From: Amnibacterium kyonggiense
GTDB lineage: Bacteria > Actinomycetota > Actinomycetes > Actinomycetales > Microbacteriaceae
Direction of reading: 5' to 3'
Assembly: GCF_004364555.1 (NCBI RefSeq)
Contig: NZ_SOAM01000003.1
Coordinates: 62,001 to 126,000 of the forward strand
DNA length: 64,000 bases
How positions within the stretch are numbered: the first letter of the stretch is position 1; each line of letters begins with the position of its first letter. Shown piece by piece: positions 1 through 8,554 of this stretch. The notes under the pieces are model-generated. The model was not told the DNA's origin. It searched no databases and saw only the letters and a program-made list of their open reading frames with translations. The position numbers were made by a program, and so were the translations under genes.

Positions 1-69
1 ACCGACGCGGCGCGACATGGGTCCGGAGTGAGGACTCGCCACGCAGGCTCCCCTCTGCACACGGACCTG

Positions 70-86
70 GAGATACGCAGTATCTC
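70..86. promoter_or_regulatory. Operator-like palindrome at left edge
   Basis: The sequence is a perfect inverted repeat, GAGATAC-GCA-GTATCTC. It lies between the pnp terminator and the left edge of the window. On the minus strand an ATG at position 18 follows it, and the six codons from there to the edge are open, so it could be the operator of a gene that continues outside the window. The regulator is not identifiable from this sequence alone. Confidence 0.4.
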
Positions 87-120
87 ACATTCAGAAAGAC
101 TGCGAAGGAGCTTGACAACA

Positions 121-151
121 GCGCCTCCCGTCCGGTGCGGACGGGAGGCGC
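121..151 (-). terminator. Hairpin terminator of pnp
   Basis: A perfect 13-bp GC-rich stem (121-133 pairing with 139-151) with a 5-nt loop lies 23 bp after the pnp stop codon. On the minus strand it is followed by a short T-rich TGTTGTC. It is the only strong hairpin between pnp and the window edge. Confidence 0.75.
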
Positions 152-173
152 TGCGACGTCGCTCCGCGATCGA

Positions 174-2387
174 TCAGACGGTCGCGGGCTCCTCGACGAC
201 GGGCGCCAGCGACAGCTTGCCGCGGTCGTCCATCTTCGTGATCTCGACCTGGATCTTCTGGCCGACGGACAGGACGTCCTCGACGCTCTCGACCCGCTTG
301 CCGCCGGCCAGCTTCCGCACCTCGGAGATGTGGAGCAGGCCGTCGCGGCCCGGCAGCAGCGACACGAAGGCGCCGAACGCGGCGATCTTCACCACGGTGC
401 CGAGGAACCGCTCGCCGATCTCCGGGTTGTGCGGGTTCGCGATCGCGTTGACCGCGGCGCGCGCGGCCTCGGCCGACGGCCCGTCGACGGCGCCGATGTA
501 GACGGTGCCGTCCTCCTCGATGGAGATGTCGGCGCCGGTGTCGTCCTGGATGCCGTTGATCGTCTTGCCCTTGGGGCCGATCAGCTCGCCGATCTTGTCG
601 ACCGGGATCTGGACGCTGATGACGCGCGGCGCGGTCGGCGCCATCTCGTCGGGGGCGTCGATGGCCTGGTTCAGGACGCCGAGGATCGTCAGACGAGCCT
701 CCTTGGCCTGCTGCAGCGCGCCGTCGAGCACCGACGACGGGATGCCGTCGAGCTTCGTGTCGAGCTGGATGGCCGTGACGAACTCGCTCGTGCCGGCGAC
801 CTTGAAGTCCATGTCGCCGAGCGCGTCCTCCGCGCCGAGGATGTCGGTGAGGGTCGCGTACTGCGTCTCGCCGTCCACCGTGTCGGACACGAGGCCCATC
901 GCGATGCCCGCGACCGGCGCCTTCAGCGGCACACCGGCGTTCAGCAGCGACAGGGTCGAGGCGCACACGGAGCCCATCGACGTCGAGCCGTTGGAGCCGA
1001 GGGCCTCGGACACCTGACGGATCGCGTAGGGGAACTCCTCGCGGGCGGGCAGCACCGGCACGAGGGCGCGCTCGGCGAGGAAGCCGTGCCCGATCTCGCG
1101 ACGCTTCGGCGACCCGACGCGACCGGTCTCACCGGTCGAGTAGGGCGGGAAGTTGTAGTGGTGCAGGTACCGCTTCTTCGTGATGGGCGACAGCGAGTCG
1201 ATCTGCTGCTCCATCTTCAGCATGTTCAGCGTCGTGACGCCGAGGATCTGCGTCTCGCCGCGCTGGAAGATCGCGGAGCCGTGGACCCGCGGGATCACCG
1301 CGACCTCGGCGTCGAGCGGACGGATGTCCTTCAGGCCGCGGCCGTCCATGCGGACGCCTTCGGACAGGATCCGGCCGCGGACGACCTTCTTCGTCACCGA
1401 CTTGTAGGCGCCCGACACCTCGCCGAGGGCGGAGGCCGGAAGCTCGCCGCCGTCGACCATCATCTGGACGGCGTCCTTGACGCGGGACTTCAGGGCGTCG
1501 TCGGCGTCCTGCCGCTCGATCTTGCCGGCGATCTGGTAGACGGCCTTGAGGTCCTCGAGCGCGAGGTCCTCGACGACCGCGTAGGTCGCGTCCGTGTACG
1601 GGAGGAAGACCGGGTACTCGCGGGTCTCCTTGGCGGCCTGCTTCGCGAGCTCCGCCTGCGCCTCGATGAGCGACTTGAGGAACGGCTTCGCGGCCTCGAG
1701 GCCCTGGGCCACGACCTCCTCGTTCGGCTTGACGGCACCGGCGCGGATCTTCTCGAACGCGGTCTCCGTCGCCTCGGCCTCGACCATCATGATCGCGACG
1801 TCGCCGGACTCGGTGACCCGGCCCGCGACGGTCAGGTCGAAGACGGCGTCCTCGAGCTGCGCGAAGGTCGGGAACGCGACCCACTGGCCGTCGATGAGGG
1901 CCAGGCGGACGCCGCCGATCGGGCCGCTGAACGGCACGCCGGACAGCTGGCTGGAGGCGGACGCGGCGTTGATCGCGAGGGCGTCGTAGAACTCGCCCGG
2001 CGCGATGGACAGCACCGTGATGACGATCTGGACCTCGTTGCGCAGGCCGTTGATGAACGACGGGCGCAGCGGCCGGTCGATCAGGCGGCAGACCAGGATC
2101 GCCTCCGTGGAGGGGCGGCCCTCGCGGCGGAAGAACGAGCCGGGGATCTTGCCGGCGGCGTAGGACCGCTCCTCGACGTCGACCGTCAGCGGGAAGAAGT
2201 CGAACTGGTCCTTGGGGTGCTTGCCGATGCTCGTCGCGGACAGCAGCATCGTGTCCTCGTCGAGGTACGCGGCGACGGAACCCTGCGACTGCTGCGCGAG
2301 GCGGCCGGCCTCGAAGCGGATGGTGCGCTTGCCGAACTTCCCGTTGTCCAGGACGGCTTCGGCGGACTTGATCTCGGGACCCTCCAA
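174..2387 (-). CDS. pnp: Polyribonucleotide nucleotidyltransferase (PNPase)
   Basis: PNPase carries out phosphorolytic 3'-to-5' RNA degradation in the cytoplasm, normally as a trimer in the degradosome. The 737-residue protein has the full family layout: two RNase PH domains ([13 protein letters not shown] near residue 90 and [15 protein letters not shown] near 465), a KH domain ([13 protein letters not shown]) and a C-terminal S1 domain ([13 protein letters not shown]...DGLLHISEV). The start is TTG, with GGAGA six bases upstream. No ATG or GTG fits better. No rpsO lies upstream, although rpsO-pnp is a common bacterial arrangement. An untranslated leader of roughly 250 nt precedes it, where autoregulation could act. 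The function is firm. Confidence 0.97.
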   Translation of the reverse strand: MEGPEIKSAEAVLDNGKFGKRTIRFEAGRLAQQSQGSVAAYLDEDTMLLSATSIGKHPKDQFDFFPLTVDVEERSYAAGKIPGSFFRREGRPSTEAILVCRLIDRPLRPSFINGLRNEVQIVITVLSIAPGEFYDALAINAASASSQLSGVPFSGPIGGVRLALIDGQWVAFPTFAQLEDAVFDLTVAGRVTESGDVAIMMVEAEATETAFEKIRAGAVKPNEEVVAQGLEAAKPFLKSLIEAQAELAKQAAKETREYPVFLPYTDATYAVVEDLALEDLKAVYQIAGKIERQDADDALKSRVKDAVQMMVDGGELPASALGEVSGAYKSVTKKVVRGRILSEGVRMDGRGLKDIRPLDAEVAVIPRVHGSAIFQRGETQILGVTTLNMLKMEQQIDSLSPITKKRYLHHYNFPPYSTGETGRVGSPKRREIGHGFLAERALVPVLPAREEFPYAIRQVSEALGSNGSTSMGSVCASTLSLLNAGVPLKAPVAGIAMGLVSDTVDGETQYATLTDILGAEDALGDMDFKVAGTSEFVTAIQLDTKLDGIPSSVLDGALQQAKEARLTILGVLNQAIDAPDEMAPTAPRVISVQIPVDKIGELIGPKGKTINGIQDDTGADISIEEDGTVYIGAVDGPSAEAARAAVNAIANPHNPEIGERFLGTVVKIAAFGAFVSLLPGRDGLLHISEVRKLAGGKRVESVEDVLSVGQKIQVEITKMDDRGKLSLAPVVEEPATV

Positions 2388-2676
2388 GAGGTGTCTCCTT
2401 CTCTTCTCTATGGCGTCATGCGGACGCGCTTCAGGAGCAGAGTGAGATCGGCGGGGAGGAGCGTGGCAAGCCTCGTCGCCACGGCCCGGATGGTCGTGGT
2501 CGAGCGCGGCTCCTGGTCATCAGTAGAAGAGCGCGGGACCGCCGTCGGCCCCGAAGTCCACCACTAACGACCAGCTCCCTGCCGGTCTGCTCCGGTGCCC
2601 CGCCTTCGCGGAGCGTGCCCATGCTACCAGGCGGCGTGTCGGCCGCGTCGGAGGAGGGCCGACGCGGCCGTGCGAG
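2388..2676 (-). promoter_or_regulatory. pnp leader and promoter region
   Basis: No gene is visible in this 289-bp gap. In particular it has no rpsO and no tRNA. On the minus strand a TAGCAT box near 2625 could be the -10 element of pnp, which would give a 5' leader of more than 200 nt. Long structured pnp leaders are sites of PNPase autoregulation in other bacteria. The promoter is inferred from the box alone. Confidence 0.35.
2641..2669 (-). terminator. Terminator of MFS gene
   Basis: A perfect 11-bp stem (2641-2651 with 2659-2669) and a 7-nt loop begin 8 bp beyond the MFS stop codon. There is no U-run, as is usual for GC-rich actinobacterial terminators. It separates the MFS transcript from the pnp promoter. 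Confidence 0.6.
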
Positions 2677-3888
2677 TCAGGCCGCGACCTTCGCCGCCAT
2701 CCGGGGCCCGGCGATCGCGACGAGCACCGCGATCGCAGCACTGAAGCCGACGAGCACCGGGACGGCCGGCAGGAACGCGAGCGCCGCGCCGACGAGCAGC
2801 ACGGGGACCGTGAGCCCGACGTAGGCGATGAGGAACATGGCAGCCAGCACGCCGCCGCGCTCCGGTCCGGGCACCAGGGAGGTCGCGACCCCGAGCGACG
2901 CCCGGAAGAGCAGCCCGACCCCGAGCCCCGCGACCGTCCCGCCGAGCACGAACAGCCACTCGGCGGCCACCAGGGCGGCGACGGCGAGGCCCGCGAGCCC
3001 GACGACCATCGCCGCGGTCGCCGTCACGAGCTGGAACCGCACCGGGACCGGCGTGAAGAACACCTGCGCGACGGCCGCCACGGCGAAGACCGCGAAGGGC
3101 ACGGCACCGGCCACGAGCCGCGACGGCGAGTGGAACTCGCCCGCGAGGAACGACGGCGCGAGGGAGGTGAACAGCCCGAAGATCGCGAAGGCGCCGAAGA
3201 CGCCGGCGCCCGCCGCGGCGAACGCGCCGCGGCTCGCCTCCGGCACCGTCAGGCGCTGGGGGGACCAGCGGCGGGGCCGCCGCTCGACGGTCTCAGGAGC
3301 GGCGAGCACGGCGACCACCGCGAGCGCGAGCACGACGAGCGACAGCAGGTACGGCGTCACGAGCGGACGGGGCGCGAACTCGGCGAGCACGCCGCCGACG
3401 AGCGGCCCGAGGCCGATCCCGCCGATGTTCGCGATCGTGGCGACGGCCGCCGGGACGCCCGGCCGGCGGTCGCCGTTCGCGCCGCGCCAGAGCTCGCCGA
3501 GGTGCGCGGTCGCCGCGGCGGTCAGGACGCCGACGCCGAGGCCCGTGACGAACCGCGCCACGAGCAGCACCGGCACCGACGGGAACAGGAGGAAGAGGAC
3601 GCCGGCGACGAGCTCCGCGGCCAGCGCGACGAGGGCCGGCGGCTTGCGGCCGATCCAGTCGGACACGTGTCCGACGAGGTAGAGGCTGAGCGCGACCCCG
3701 GCGGCGTAGGTCGCGAAGATCACCGTGACGACCCAGGTCGGGAACCCGTCGCGCTCCTGGTAGAGGGCGTACAGCGGCGTCGGGATGGTGGTGAACGCCA
3801 TGGCGGCGAGGAAGACGGAGGCGGTCGTCCAGAAGGCCGCGGCGTGCGGGAGTCGACCGACGGGTCGGAGCGGAGCGGTGATGGCCAC
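2677..3888 (-). CDS. MFS transporter (12-TM drug-efflux type)
   Basis: This is an inner-membrane major facilitator of about 403 residues. It has roughly twelve hydrophobic segments and the loop 2-3 motif GHVSDWIGRKPP, related to GxLaDrxGrk. The longer reading frame upstream adds a basic, non-hydrophobic extension, so I chose the GTG at 3888, just before the first membrane helix. It is divergent from a LysR gene across an 82-bp gap that contains a palindrome, which suggests LysR-controlled efflux. The substrate cannot be read from the sequence. Sugar or multidrug efflux are both possible. Confidence 0.85.
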   Translation of the reverse strand: MAITAPLRPVGRLPHAAAFWTTASVFLAAMAFTTIPTPLYALYQERDGFPTWVVTVIFATYAAGVALSLYLVGHVSDWIGRKPPALVALAAELVAGVLFLLFPSVPVLLVARFVTGLGVGVLTAAATAHLGELWRGANGDRRPGVPAAVATIANIGGIGLGPLVGGVLAEFAPRPLVTPYLLSLVVLALAVVAVLAAPETVERRPRRWSPQRLTVPEASRGAFAAAGAGVFGAFAIFGLFTSLAPSFLAGEFHSPSRLVAGAVPFAVFAVAAVAQVFFTPVPVRFQLVTATAAMVVGLAGLAVAALVAAEWLFVLGGTVAGLGVGLLFRASLGVATSLVPGPERGGVLAAMFLIAYVGLTVPVLLVGAALAFLPAVPVLVGFSAAIAVLVAIAGPRMAAKVAA

Positions 3889-3945
3889 GTGAGCGATGGT
3901 GCTCGCCGACGGCGATCGAGTCCAACGAACACTCTTGCTCCTCAC

Positions 3946-3962
3946 GATCGATTGCATCGATC
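3946..3962. promoter_or_regulatory. Probable LysR operator
   Basis: A perfect inverted repeat, GATCGAT-TGC-ATCGATC, lies in the divergent gap 9 bp before the LysR start codon. Its ATCGAT...ATCGAT core contains a T-N11-A box, the LysR-type consensus. Its position fits autorepression of the regulator and control of the MFS gene. Confidence 0.6.
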
Positions 3963-3970
3963 ATGGAGCC

Positions 3971-4852
3971 ATGGATCTCCCGACCGTCGAAGCCTTCGTC
4001 GCCGTCGCCGAGGAGCGGCACTTCGGCGCCGCGGCCGAGCGCCTGCACCTCGTGCAGTCGAGCGTGTCCGCGGCGATCGCCCGACTCGAGCGCGAGCTCG
4101 GCGCCCGGCTGCTCGACCGCTCGCCGAGGGCCGTCGCGCTGACCGAGGCGGGCGCGTCGGTGCTGCCCGAGGCGCGCCGCCTGCTCGCGACGGCCGACCG
4201 CATGCGCGTCGCGGCCGTCGGTCGCGCCGGGCTCACCGGCACGATCCGGTTCGGCACGTTCTCCTCGCTGCCGGTGCTCGACCTGCCCCGGCAGCTGGCC
4301 GCGTTCGCCGCCGAGCACCCGGCCGTCGAGGTGCGGCTCACGACCTCCGCCTCCGGGTCCACCGGCCTCGCGAACGACATCCGGGCCGGCCGGCTCGACC
4401 TGGGGCTCGTGGCGCTGCCGCCGGACCTGACGAGCGGGCTCGCACTGACGCCGCTGGCGTCCTACCCGTTCGGCGTCCTGCTGCCGAGCGGTCATCCGCT
4501 GGCCGGCCGGCCGTCGATCCGGCTCGCCGAGCTCGCGCGCGAGGCCTTCGTGGACAGCCCGGCCGGCTTCGGCCACCGGGTGGTCTCCGACCGGGCGTTC
4601 GCGGCGGCCGGGGTCGCCCGGACGGTCCGCACCGAGATCGTGGACCTGCCCAGCCTCGGCGCCTACGTCGCGGCGGGGCTCGGCGTCGCGGTCGTGCCGA
4701 CGCCGCTCGTCGAGCCGCAGGACGGGGTCGTCGTCGTGCCGCTGCGCCACCCGATCGAGTGGTCCGTCGCGCTGGCGACCCGCCCCGAGCCCTCGCCGGC
4801 CGTCTCGGCCTTCATCCGGCTGACCGGGAGCCTGTTCTCCCCCGACGCCTGA
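3971..4852 (+). CDS. LysR-family transcriptional regulator
   Basis: The protein is 293 residues, the normal LysR length. The N-terminal winged HTH reads MDLPTVEAFVAVAEERHFGAAAERLHLVQSS. A substrate-binding domain of periplasmic-binding-protein fold follows (TIRFGTFSSLPVLDL...). The open frame extends upstream, but the ATG at 3971 has GGAG just before it and starts the canonical HTH. It is transcribed away from the MFS gene and probably regulates it through the 3946-3962 palindrome. The effector is unknown. Confidence 0.9.
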   Translation: MDLPTVEAFVAVAEERHFGAAAERLHLVQSSVSAAIARLERELGARLLDRSPRAVALTEAGASVLPEARRLLATADRMRVAAVGRAGLTGTIRFGTFSSLPVLDLPRQLAAFAAEHPAVEVRLTTSASGSTGLANDIRAGRLDLGLVALPPDLTSGLALTPLASYPFGVLLPSGHPLAGRPSIRLAELAREAFVDSPAGFGHRVVSDRAFAAAGVARTVRTEIVDLPSLGAYVAAGLGVAVVPTPLVEPQDGVVVVPLRHPIEWSVALATRPEPSPAVSAFIRLTGSLFSPDA

Positions 4853-4872
4853 CCGGGCCCGGCGGGCAGCCG

Positions 4873-5907
4873 TCAGCCGCCGACGTGCGCCGCGAGCAGC
4901 AGCTCCGCGTTCTGCGGACCGCGCTCGAGCTCGCCCGACTCGATCCGGAGCGCGATCTCGACGGTCCGCTCGTTCGCCGGCGCCTCCAGGCCGGCCGCGC
5001 GCATGGCCCGCACGACGGTGCCGTTGATCTCGTGGACCTCCGCGCGACGCCCCTTCATCCAGTCCTGCAGCACCGTCGTCCGCGTCGTGGGCGAGGAGAA
5101 GCGCTGCAGGACGATGTCGAGCAGCGCGGGCGCGTACGTCTCCGCGGACGTGACGTCCGCGGCGGCGAGGCCGAAGACCGGCCGCAGGCGGCTGCCCGAC
5201 GCGACCGTCGCGGCGGCCGCCTCGATGCAGCAGCGGTCCATGAACTCCCGCACGCCGGGCATGCGGGCCGCGTCCGCGAGCGGCAGGTCGAGGATCGCGG
5301 AGGGCACGAGCTCCCCGGCGTTGGCGACGAGCTTCATCCACTTCGACGAGCGGATGTCGTCGGAGATCTCGACGGTCCCGGCGTGGTGCAGCGCGTCCCA
5401 GACCTCCTGCTCGCGGCCCCGGGCCCGGTCGTCGATCGCGCCGACGGCGAACCACGCGGTCGCGGGCGAGTTCTCCCGGTTGACGACGCCGGGCTCGAAC
5501 ATGTTCGACGCCATCTCGATCACCGCGCCGATGGTGCGCTCCGGGCCGACGACCGAGGCGATCTCGTCCACGTTCATGCCGTTCTGCAGGCCGACGACGA
5601 GGCCGTCCTCGGCGAGCACCGGGCGGATCAGCTCGCACGCCCACCGGGTGTCGTAGGCCTTCGTCACGAGGAAGACGAGGTCGAACCGCTCGCGGAACGT
5701 CGCGACGTCGCAGAGGTTGAAGGCGCGCACCGGGGTGACCTCGGCGCCCTCCGGCATCCGCACCTCGATGCCGTACCGCCGCATGGCCTCGACGTGGTCC
5801 GGCCACTGCTCGATGAACGTGACGTCCAGCCCCGCGCGCACCATGTCCGCGCCGACACCCGACCCCTGCGCCCCGCTGCCCAGGATCGCGATCTTCTTCT
5901 CGGCCAC
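4873..5907 (-). CDS. Ketopantoate reductase-family dehydrogenase
   Basis: The protein is about 344 residues with an N-terminal Rossmann motif ILGSGAQG and a C-terminal ApbA/PanE-like helical domain with SSKWMKLVANAGELVPSAI, which carries the family lysine. It should reduce or oxidise a 2-keto/2-hydroxy acid with NAD(P). The start is GTG at 5907 behind GAGGAGG. The context (SDRs, a 2-oxoacid dehydrogenase complex) suggests a catabolic 2-hydroxyacid or beta-hydroxy carbonyl substrate rather than pantothenate synthesis. A copy of the island's 21-bp operator lies directly upstream, so it can be transcribed on its own as well as behind the SDR. Confidence 0.8.
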   Translation of the reverse strand: MAEKKIAILGSGAQGSGVGADMVRAGLDVTFIEQWPDHVEAMRRYGIEVRMPEGAEVTPVRAFNLCDVATFRERFDLVFLVTKAYDTRWACELIRPVLAEDGLVVGLQNGMNVDEIASVVGPERTIGAVIEMASNMFEPGVVNRENSPATAWFAVGAIDDRARGREQEVWDALHHAGTVEISDDIRSSKWMKLVANAGELVPSAILDLPLADAARMPGVREFMDRCCIEAAAATVASGSRLRPVFGLAAADVTSAETYAPALLDIVLQRFSSPTTRTTVLQDWMKGRRAEVHEINGTVVRAMRAAGLEAPANERTVEIALRIESGELERGPQNAELLLAAHVGG

Positions 5908-5942
5908 GCTGCCTCCTCGTTCGTGCATCGGCACTCTACGTG

Positions 5943-5963
5943 CTGTTCCGTGTCGCTGAACAG
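5943..5963. promoter_or_regulatory. Island operator copy A
   Basis: The site is CTGTTC-N9-GAACAG, a perfect inverted repeat whose spacer is CGTGTCGCT. It lies 36 bp upstream of the ketopantoate-reductase-like gene. It is the most symmetrical of five related sites, all found in promoter regions of the 4.9-28 kb island. Confidence 0.6.
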
Positions 5964-5983
5964 GGGCGGGCGTCCGGGCGCCG

Positions 5984-6754
5984 TCACTTCGCGGCGAGGT
6001 ACCCGCCGTCGGCGACGATCGTCTGCCCCGTGATCGCCGCCGCGTCGGACGAGGAGAGGAAGCGGACGACGTTCGCGATGTCGGCGGGAGCCATCAGGCG
6101 CCGCTGCGGGGTCTGCTCGATCCACGCGGCCAGGGTCTCCGGCGACTCCGATCCGACGTCCCGCAGCAGCTCCGTGTCGGTGTATCCGGGCGCCACCGCG
6201 TTCACCCGGACGCCCTTCGGCGCCCACTCGACGGCGAGGGTGCGGGTCAGGGCGACGATGGCCGCCTTCGTCGCGTCGTAGCCGACGTGGACCTCCGGCC
6301 GGGTCGCCGCGAACGCGGCGATCGAGGAGATGTTCACGACGGTGCCCCGGGTGGCGGACAGGAGGTCGGCGAACTCGCGGCACATGAGGAACGTGCCGGT
6401 CAGGTTGAGCTCGAGCACGCGGTGCCAGTCCGCGTCCGGGTGGGCGGCGGTCGGCGAGCTGAGCGACATGCCGGCGCAGTTCACGAGATGGTCCGCACGG
6501 CCGAGCCGCTCGCGCACCGTCCGCGCCAGGCGGCGCACCTGCGCCGAGTCGGTGACGTCCACCGCGAGGCCGACGGCCGTCGCGCCGGTCTCGGCGCTCA
6601 GCCGCGCGGCGGCCTCGACGGCGGCGTCCTCCCGCACGTCGGCGACGACCACCGCCTGCCCGCGCTCCGCGAACGCCCTCGCGACCGCACCGCCGATCCC
6701 GCCGGCGGCGCCCGTGACGACCGCGACCTCCACGTCCTTCGAAGCTCCGTCCAT
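5984..6754 (-). CDS. SDR-family oxidoreductase
   Basis: This is a classical short-chain dehydrogenase of 256 residues. It has the cofactor motif TGAAGGIGGA, the structural NCAGM (usually NNAG), the catalytic Ser in NISSIAA and YDATK. The C-terminus GQTIVADGGYLAAK is typical. The frame is open upstream, but the ATG at 6754 begins the usual N-terminus. It probably oxidises a secondary alcohol in the island's pathway. It is divergent from another SDR across 98 bp containing operator copy B. Confidence 0.85.
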   Translation of the reverse strand: MDGASKDVEVAVVTGAAGGIGGAVARAFAERGQAVVVADVREDAAVEAAARLSAETGATAVGLAVDVTDSAQVRRLARTVRERLGRADHLVNCAGMSLSSPTAAHPDADWHRVLELNLTGTFLMCREFADLLSATRGTVVNISSIAAFAATRPEVHVGYDATKAAIVALTRTLAVEWAPKGVRVNAVAPGYTDTELLRDVGSESPETLAAWIEQTPQRRLMAPADIANVVRFLSSSDAAAITGQTIVADGGYLAAK

Positions 6755-6798
6755 GCGGGGCGACGGTACTGATCGACCCTGGAGGTCGACTCGGCCCG

Positions 6799-6819
6799 AT
6801 GTGTAGTGTCGCTGAACGG
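6799..6819. promoter_or_regulatory. Island operator copy B
   Basis: The site is ATGTGT-N9-GAACGG with spacer AGTGTCGCT. It matches copy A at 16 of 21 positions, including an unbroken GTGTCGCTGAAC. It sits between two divergent SDR genes, so one site could control both. Confidence 0.5.
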
Positions 6820-6852
6820 GACGGAGCAGTCCTCGGACGCGAAGGAGCGGAC

Positions 6853-7632
6853 ATGACCGGACGGGTCGACGGCAGGACCATCGTGGTGACCGGGGCCGGC
6901 TCCGGCATCGGCGCCGCGATCGCACGAGGACTCGCCGCCGAGGGCGCGAACGCCGTCCTCGCCGACCTCGACCTCCCGGCCGCGGAGCGCGTCGCGGACC
7001 GGATCCGCGCCGACGGCGGGCAGGCCCTCGCGCTGGGCCTGGATGTCACCGACCGCGCCACGGTGCGCGCCGCGGTGGCGGCGACGGTCGACCGCTTCGG
7101 CCGGCTGGACGGCTGGTTCAACAACGCGGGGATGAACGCGCCGATGCCGTTCCTCGAGATCACCGAGGAGAACTTCGAGCGCATCATGCGGGTGAACGCC
7201 GTCGGCGTGCTGATCGGCATCCAGGAGGCGGCGAAGCAGTTCCTCGCGCAGGGCGGCGGCGGGAAGGTCGTCAACACCGCGTCGATCGCCGGCCGCACCG
7301 GCTTCCCGAGCTTCGCGCCGTACAGCGCCTCGAAGGCCGCGGTCATCTCGCTCACGCAGGCGGCGGCGCGCGACCTCGCGCAGCACGGCATCACGGTCAA
7401 CGGGTTCGCCCCGGGCGTCGTCGCGACGCCCCTCTGGACGAAGCTCGACGCGGACCTCGCCGCGATGGGCGCCGTCGACGCCGGCTTCGACTCGATGGCG
7501 GGCGACATCCTGCTCGGCCGCCCGGCGCAGCCCGAGGACATCGTGCCGACGGCGCTCTTCCTCGCATCGAGCGACTCCGACTACATCACCGGGCAGATCG
7601 TCGCGATCGAGGGCGGGATGATCCTGGTCTGA
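6853..7632 (+). CDS. SDR, acetoin/butanediol dehydrogenase-like
   Basis: The protein is 259 residues with GAGSGIGA, WFNNAGM, NTASIAG and YSASK. The run GGKVVNTASIAG...QAAARDLAQHGITVNGFAPG resembles meso-2,3-butanediol dehydrogenase/diacetyl reductases. The start at 6853 has GAAGGAG 6 nt upstream. Next to an acetoin-dehydrogenase-like E1/E2, this suggests oxidation of a vicinal diol to an acyloin or diketone. The exact substrate is inferred, not seen. It is convergent with the following dehydrogenase, 22 bp away. Confidence 0.82.
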   Translation: MTGRVDGRTIVVTGAGSGIGAAIARGLAAEGANAVLADLDLPAAERVADRIRADGGQALALGLDVTDRATVRAAVAATVDRFGRLDGWFNNAGMNAPMPFLEITEENFERIMRVNAVGVLIGIQEAAKQFLAQGGGGKVVNTASIAGRTGFPSFAPYSASKAAVISLTQAAARDLAQHGITVNGFAPGVVATPLWTKLDADLAAMGAVDAGFDSMAGDILLGRPAQPEDIVPTALFLASSDSDYITGQIVAIEGGMILV

Positions 7633-7654
7633 GCGGCGCGCGCGGCGCCGGGCC

Positions 7655-8554
7655 TCACGCCTCGAGCGCGAGCCCGGCGTCGCGGGCGGCGGTGAGGAGC
7701 ACCGCCGCGAGGTCCTTGCCCGCGCCCAGCCCGCTCGCGATGGTCCGCGAGAAGGCGACCTCCGTCGTCGACAGCACGGGCATCGGCGTCTCGAGCCCGG
7801 CCGCGAGGTCGAGGGCGAGCCGGACGTCCTTCCGCTGCCCCTCGGTCGTGAAGGTCGGCGTGAAGTCCAGCCCGACGAGCGCGGCGGTCTTGTAGGTCGA
7901 GAAGGGCGAGCCGACCGCGCTGTCGTTGATGAAGGCGAGCAGCCGGTCGCGCGGCACCCCGGCCTTCTCGCCGAGCACCACGAGCTCGGCGAGCGACTGC
8001 ATGACGACCGCGAGCAGGCCGTTCGTGGCCAGCTTGACGACGTTCGCCTCCGCGCCCGCACCGACGACGTGGGTCGCGCGGCCGAGCGCGTCGAGGACCG
8101 GCGCCGCCCGGGCGACGTCCTGCTCCGGCCCGGAGACGGCGAAGATGGCCCGCCCGGCCGCGACGACGCCCGGGTTGCCGCTGACGGGCGCCGACACGTA
8201 GCCGAGGCCCGCGGCCGCGGCCGCCCTCGCGGCCCGCCCGGCGGCGGCCACGGACACCGTGGAGCCGTCGATCCAGGTCGTCGCCCGGCCGCCGGCGCCG
8301 CTGAAGAGGCCGTCGTCCGGGTCGTGCAGCCGGCCGAGGGCGCCGTCGTCGAGCACCATCGAGTACAGGAGGTCGTGGTCGAGCGCGTCGGCGAGCGTCG
8401 CGATCCGGGTCGCCCCCTTCGCCAGCAGCGGCTCGGCCCGCTCGGGGGTGCGGTTCCAGACCCCGACCTCGAAGCCGGCGTCGAGGAGCCGCTCGACCAT
8501 GACGGTGCCCATGCGGCCCAGCCCGAGCCAGGCGACCGTCGGCCGCCCGCTCAT
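7655..8554 (-). CDS. NAD-binding 3-hydroxyisobutyrate dehydrogenase-family protein
   Basis: The protein has 299 residues and the beta-hydroxyacid dehydrogenase layout: N-terminal GLGRMGTVM, substrate loop DGSTVS, APVSGNPGVVAAG and the catalytic lysine in NVVKLATN. The reaction should be NAD(P)-dependent oxidation of a beta-hydroxy acid to a semialdehyde. It overlaps the E2 gene by ATGA and is the last gene of the E1-E2 operon. A semialdehyde product would suit the aldehyde dehydrogenase at 13.5 kb, which is an inference. Confidence 0.85.
   Translation of the reverse strand: MSGRPTVAWLGLGRMGTVMVERLLDAGFEVGVWNRTPERAEPLLAKGATRIATLADALDHDLLYSMVLDDGALGRLHDPDDGLFSGAGGRATTWIDGSTVSVAAAGRAARAAAAAGLGYVSAPVSGNPGVVAAGRAIFAVSGPEQDVARAAPVLDALGRATHVVGAGAEANVVKLATNGLLAVVMQSLAELVVLGEKAGVPRDRLLAFINDSAVGSPFSTYKTAALVGLDFTPTFTTEGQRKDVRLALDLAAGLETPMPVLSTTEVAFSRTIASGLGAGKDLAAVLLTAARDAGLALEA

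Noticed and set aside
112-117. TTGACA hexamer near the left edge as a promoter
   Set aside because: It abuts the pnp terminator, and no -10 element lies at suitable distance before a plus-strand gene; the next plus-strand frames are shadows of pnp.
135-2567. Long open reading frame opposite pnp (about 810 codons)
   Set aside because: It is the antisense shadow of pnp in GC-rich DNA; its product is Arg/Asp/Leu-rich low-complexity sequence without any recognisable motif. The same applies to the long frames opposite the genes at 3.1-6.0, 21.8-25.9 and 58.3-61.5 kb.
2388-2676. Possible rpsO or tRNA upstream of pnp
   Set aside because: No reading frame resembles ribosomal protein S15, and I could not fold a cloverleaf or find a T-loop consensus GGTTCGA-type sequence.
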